Assembly (NCBI GenBank): GCA_916613615.1
Contig: OU744726.1
Coordinates: 60,714,987-60,778,986 of the forward strand
Origin: Steromphala cineraria
Taxonomy: Eukaryota; Mollusca; Gastropoda; Trochida; Trochidae
Reading direction: 5' to 3'
DNA length: 64,000 nt
Within the stretch, counting starts at the first letter, position 1; the number at the start of each line of letters is the position of its first letter. The translations under genes and the position numbers were made by a program. Shown here in pieces: positions 60,554 to 64,000 of the stretch. The notes below the pieces were generated by a model, which worked only from the letters and a program-made list of their open reading frames with translations, searched no databases and had not been told where the DNA came from.

Positions 60554-60807
60554 CGGGGAGCACAACAGGAAGCAGCTTTTATTTGAAGAGGCATTCTGGG
60601 AGGCTATGTCAATTTTTACAGCTTCAACTGTCATGTCAAGTTCTCAAGATCAGCTAGCATTTAGAGTTACTGACGGAACGGACACATTTTTTGTCAAGTT
60701 CGGTGGGAATCGAATTACTGGAAATAAAATCAAAAACATCAGGAACTTCTTTGACGACCTTCAACTATACTGTTCTAAAAAAGGAGGGAATAATGGATTT
60801 TCAAGAG
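60554..60807 (+). CDS. Internal exon, candidate Rec114-like (meiotic recombination) PH-like domain
   Basis: The frame is open from 60522 to the stop at 60834. A pyrimidine-bearing acceptor ends TTGTTCAG at 60553 and a donor AG|GTACG follows 60807, giving a 254-bp exon that starts at codon position 3 and ends at position 1. The translation has few low-complexity runs, unlike most frames here. Visible pattern: a basic start and QLLFEEAF, then DQLAF, then a short turn (TDGTD), FFVKFGG, then an amphipathic helix ending DDLQLYC. The order LLxxxF, D-x-L-x-F, F-x-V-x-F-x-G, helix with L-x-x-Y, and the spacing between them, match my memory of the PH-like N-terminal domain of animal Rec114, which works with Mei4 in forming meiotic double-strand breaks. 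The family call is inference from a recalled pattern. I did not find the expected upstream exon or any downstream exon. The ATG at 60528 lies upstream of the acceptor and is probably not a start. It could also be an unrelated lineage-specific gene. Confidence 0.5.
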
Positions 60808-63800
60808 GTACGAACCTAAGGTTACTTTGGAGCTGAAGACCATGGAAAGTATTGATATATATAAGTTGCTGCTGTTTTATATAGCAATATATGAAAATGG
60901 GCGCTTCTAATATGAGTCTGAGTTAATGCGTTCTATTAAATAATGCAATCAGTACCAAAGCATTCATGAACCTTTTTTGTAGGAACAATATTAAAAACCC
61001 ATTAACTGAAAGACCTTCATAATCTGAACTGTATTTTAGGAAACTTGAGTAGCAATATCGCAGTTGAAGTAATTATCATTGCCATGATGCGACGGTGATT
61101 TCTTCTAAATTTGAATCATGATTATTTGTGATTCCATGTTTGATAACCAAAGGCTCATTGGTTAATTATACATATAAGATATAAAGCGCAGTACAATCTT
61201 GAATCCTTTCAATCCCGATGGAAATCTGGGAAACTACAGATGCTTTCCAGCCTACAAAAGAGAAAACAATTGCACTTTTTAGTTGTTTATTTCTGTTTTC
61301 ATTCCCATATATTCTGCAAGTCATGAATAATTCCCATAAAAGCCATATTGACGATGACAAGATAAAGTAGATGGAATGAATAATTGACAAGGAAACAATT
61401 TCTTCATGGTAGTTTTAGCACAATAGGAGATGTGCATTGTAAAACATTTTTTTAAAAGAGTGTTAATATTGACTTGATAATAAATACATTTAATTTGCAT
61501 AAGTATAGCAAAATCATATGCCCAAACCACTAAAGTAAAAGAGGTTTTTATGAGTGGCAAATGACAACATGTTAAATTTATGTCACAGCACATCTCTCTA
61601 TGTCACATCTATTAATAAAAAATGTCAGATTAGGCCATTATGAAGTGTGATGAATATGATTGGATTTTATTGACTGATAATGACTGAAGGAAGGTTTTAA
61701 CTTACAATGTAAAATGTATTTATCAAAAATCTGGCTATATATAGTTAGTTTAAAAAAAGAGATTATTTCGAATAAACTACATGTTGTCTTTTCGGCATAG
61801 AAACATTTTTGGTCTTGGTTGCCTGAGAATGAACGAATCTACATAAATCTTATTGACAGGACAATAATGGCACAATCAATATGTTGTGTTGTAATTCTTT
61901 CAACCGTTATCTGTAGACAAAAATGGTAATATCCATATCTTCCCTGACTAGTATTTATTGAGCATCTTACAACATTATTTTTTCTAAAACGCTAAAACAC
62001 TTAAAAACAGAACCAGAAGTTTTAAAACTCTTTGACAAATGCTTTCATCATAAAGGTTTACTTAGTACTAAGCTTCATGTTTTGTATATACAATCTAGAA
62101 ACCTTGATTACAAAGAGAAACATTTTTATTTTCCGATGCAGAACTGATATTTAGTGTTTAAGGTTTAACTTAGTACTGAGCTTCATGTTTTGCATTATGG
62201 CTTCTAAAAGATAAACTATTACAGTACGATACAATGAGAAACATTCCTTTTTTCCGATGTTGAACTTTTATTTAGGGTCTCATCCACATCTGATTTTTTT
62301 TCAAAGCTTAAATCAAATTTCCATGTTGATCGAATTGATAACTTTTTTAAAACAAATTAACTGTCTCTAGATGTGTTACCTACAATGTATTGTTGCATCA
62401 AAACATATATAAGCCAAAAAACTATGTGTTCATCATTAAAGTTAATAAAAGTAAATTTCATTAAGTCACACTGCATGTTTTTATTTTGTTTACCCTAAGT
62501 CTTAATAAACACAGCTTTTTCATTAGAGGATATTGTAGGACAGGGGGATTTCATACCATGTCGTACCAAATACTGACATCTTTGGTAATAATACCAGGTT
62601 GAACATTATTTTCAAGAAATAAGGCTGTTGTTAAAGGAATATGAGTGATGAATCCAAATGGCAAAAAATATGAGACATTTTAAGTAAGGTGCAAACCGTC
62701 ACTTCGAAATGTTGAATATGAGGATATATATAGTTGATATCATTGTCTACATACATAATATATCATATAATTTCGTTATTCATATCTAATCAATATATAT
62801 TTCTTCGATTTAGTGGCAGTTCCCTGTAGATATAACCATCTTGAGTTAAGGATATGGGTCATTATAATCAATCAAAGGTTCATTAAGGTTCTACAAGGGA
62901 GCATGAATTCAACAAGAGAGAACAAAAACACTCAAAAGAGAGATGCTCTGGGGAAGACTATTTACTTTTCGTGACACAATTAACATTTTCCCTCCTTACT
63001 GATTCATATTTAATGATTGTATCAAAAGGCAAGTTTAAACTTGAACTCTAATTGTAGCCTTTGGGATTCTGACATTCAAAGCACAATTACTTAAACAAGC
63101 TTCCGTGAAATTGTCATTTGCATAAAGTATTCAACATAGTTATTTCTAAAACTAATTTTAATTTTATGTCAAACTTATCATTTCCATCAAAGAAAGCTTA
63201 ACTTTGATGATTGTGACCAATCACAGTGCTTGATTAGATCACAACATTGCTACATTATTCTTCATTGTTTACGATACTAGCATTATTAAGAAAAGAACTG
63301 ATTTGAATACATAGGATTTCATTAGGAGGGAAACATATGCTCGAGTTCCCTATTATCAATCATTTGTTAAAGCCTTATGGTTCAATGCTTGATCGCTTAA
63401 TATTATTTTGGACAGTCGAGAATCATCTTTTCCTCACTTCTTTGAAATTAATTATTGAACATTTAATTTTTCTGTTTAGATATTTTTAATTTAATTTTTA
63501 ATGTTTAGATATTAACGGGATTATCTCTTCAATACCAATGTCAAAAAAACATTCACAAGATGCCAATTTACTAACTTTGAAATCGCAACTATCTCAGTAT
63601 CCAGAATATCTACAATGACGAAAGACATATTTTAATTCTTTCTTTCAAAATAACAATTGTGCTTGTTTAAGAACAAATACTTCATTTTTGTTCATCATAT
63701 TTGAAACATTTCTATGGAAAGTAAAGGATATAAATAAGATTGACATCAATCCATCTGTTTTGATTTCTAAAAGAATTTGACAAGTCAAAAGTCGAAAGTG

Positions 63801-64000
63801 TAATGTTATTCTGATAATAGAAAGTCTTGAACATGATCATAAAGAAAATTACTTTTTAACTTCATGTTCTTTCTCACAAGGTCACAACTGTTCAGTGTTG
63901 TGTATATGTGTTAATGTTGATGTAACATGTTCGATAAAATAGCAATATCTATCAACTACAAGTTCATGAATATTTCCCCTGCAAAATTATTATCATCACC
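60808..64000. other. Presumed intron or intergenic; no further exon found
   Basis: After the Rec114-like exon I find no second exon. A short direct repeat (GGTTTACTTAGTACTAAGCTTCATGTT-type) occurs at about 62056 and 62163. The frames at 61166-61390 (-) and 61321-61593 (-) overlap and look like noise. Confidence 0.5.

Overview
This window looks like AT-rich, gene-poor nuclear DNA from an invertebrate animal, most likely a mollusc. I see no operons, rRNA genes, free-standing tRNA genes or CRISPR arrays. Almost every open frame is short and ends quickly in stops. Several repeats are of kinds common in molluscan genomes: a block carrying (GTCC)n near its TAGCTCATC end with GGCCACAGG-type subrepeats, fragments opening with GAGTGAGTGA, a tRNA-headed SINE and a Tc1 relic. 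The class (bivalve or gastropod) cannot be settled from the sequence.

The left quarter is a tandem segmental duplication. Copy A (1 to about 6629, running off the left edge) matches copy B (9679 to about 16465) in the same orientation, at roughly nine bases in ten by eye. Copy A has gained a TTAA-flanked MITE (5298-5664) and a block of the molluscan repeat (about 6672-7440). Copy B keeps the empty MITE site (about 14914-14921) and has its own insertions.

Beyond that pair, short diverged modules recur on the + strand through most of the window. I call them M0, M1, M2, M5 and M6. They suggest that much of 1-54,300 descends from an old head-to-tail array of a unit of some kilobases, later stretched and broken by transposons. 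M2 is present about seven times. What the modules encode is not clear; they could be remnant exons, promoters or untranslated RNA.

From 16.5 to 64 kb the window is a mosaic of mobile-element debris: seven or eight TTAA-flanked MITEs, a Mutator-like MITE with a perfect 9-bp target duplication (41260-41524), a broken Tc1 transposase (44458-44910), a SINE (about 48183-48345), a LINE-like tail (about 43985-44065), minisatellites (17781-17951, 46145-46580), a (GAAT)n array and three strong hairpins.

Protein-coding evidence is thin. The best case is a 254-bp exon at 60554-60807 (+) with good splice sites, whose translation resembles the beta-rich PH-like core of the meiotic recombination protein Rec114. 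Weaker exon candidates with plausible splice signals are at 27860-27972 (-), 53437-53583 (+), 56016-56153 (+) and 59814-59994 (+). They may belong to one or more genes with large introns, but their phases do not simply join.
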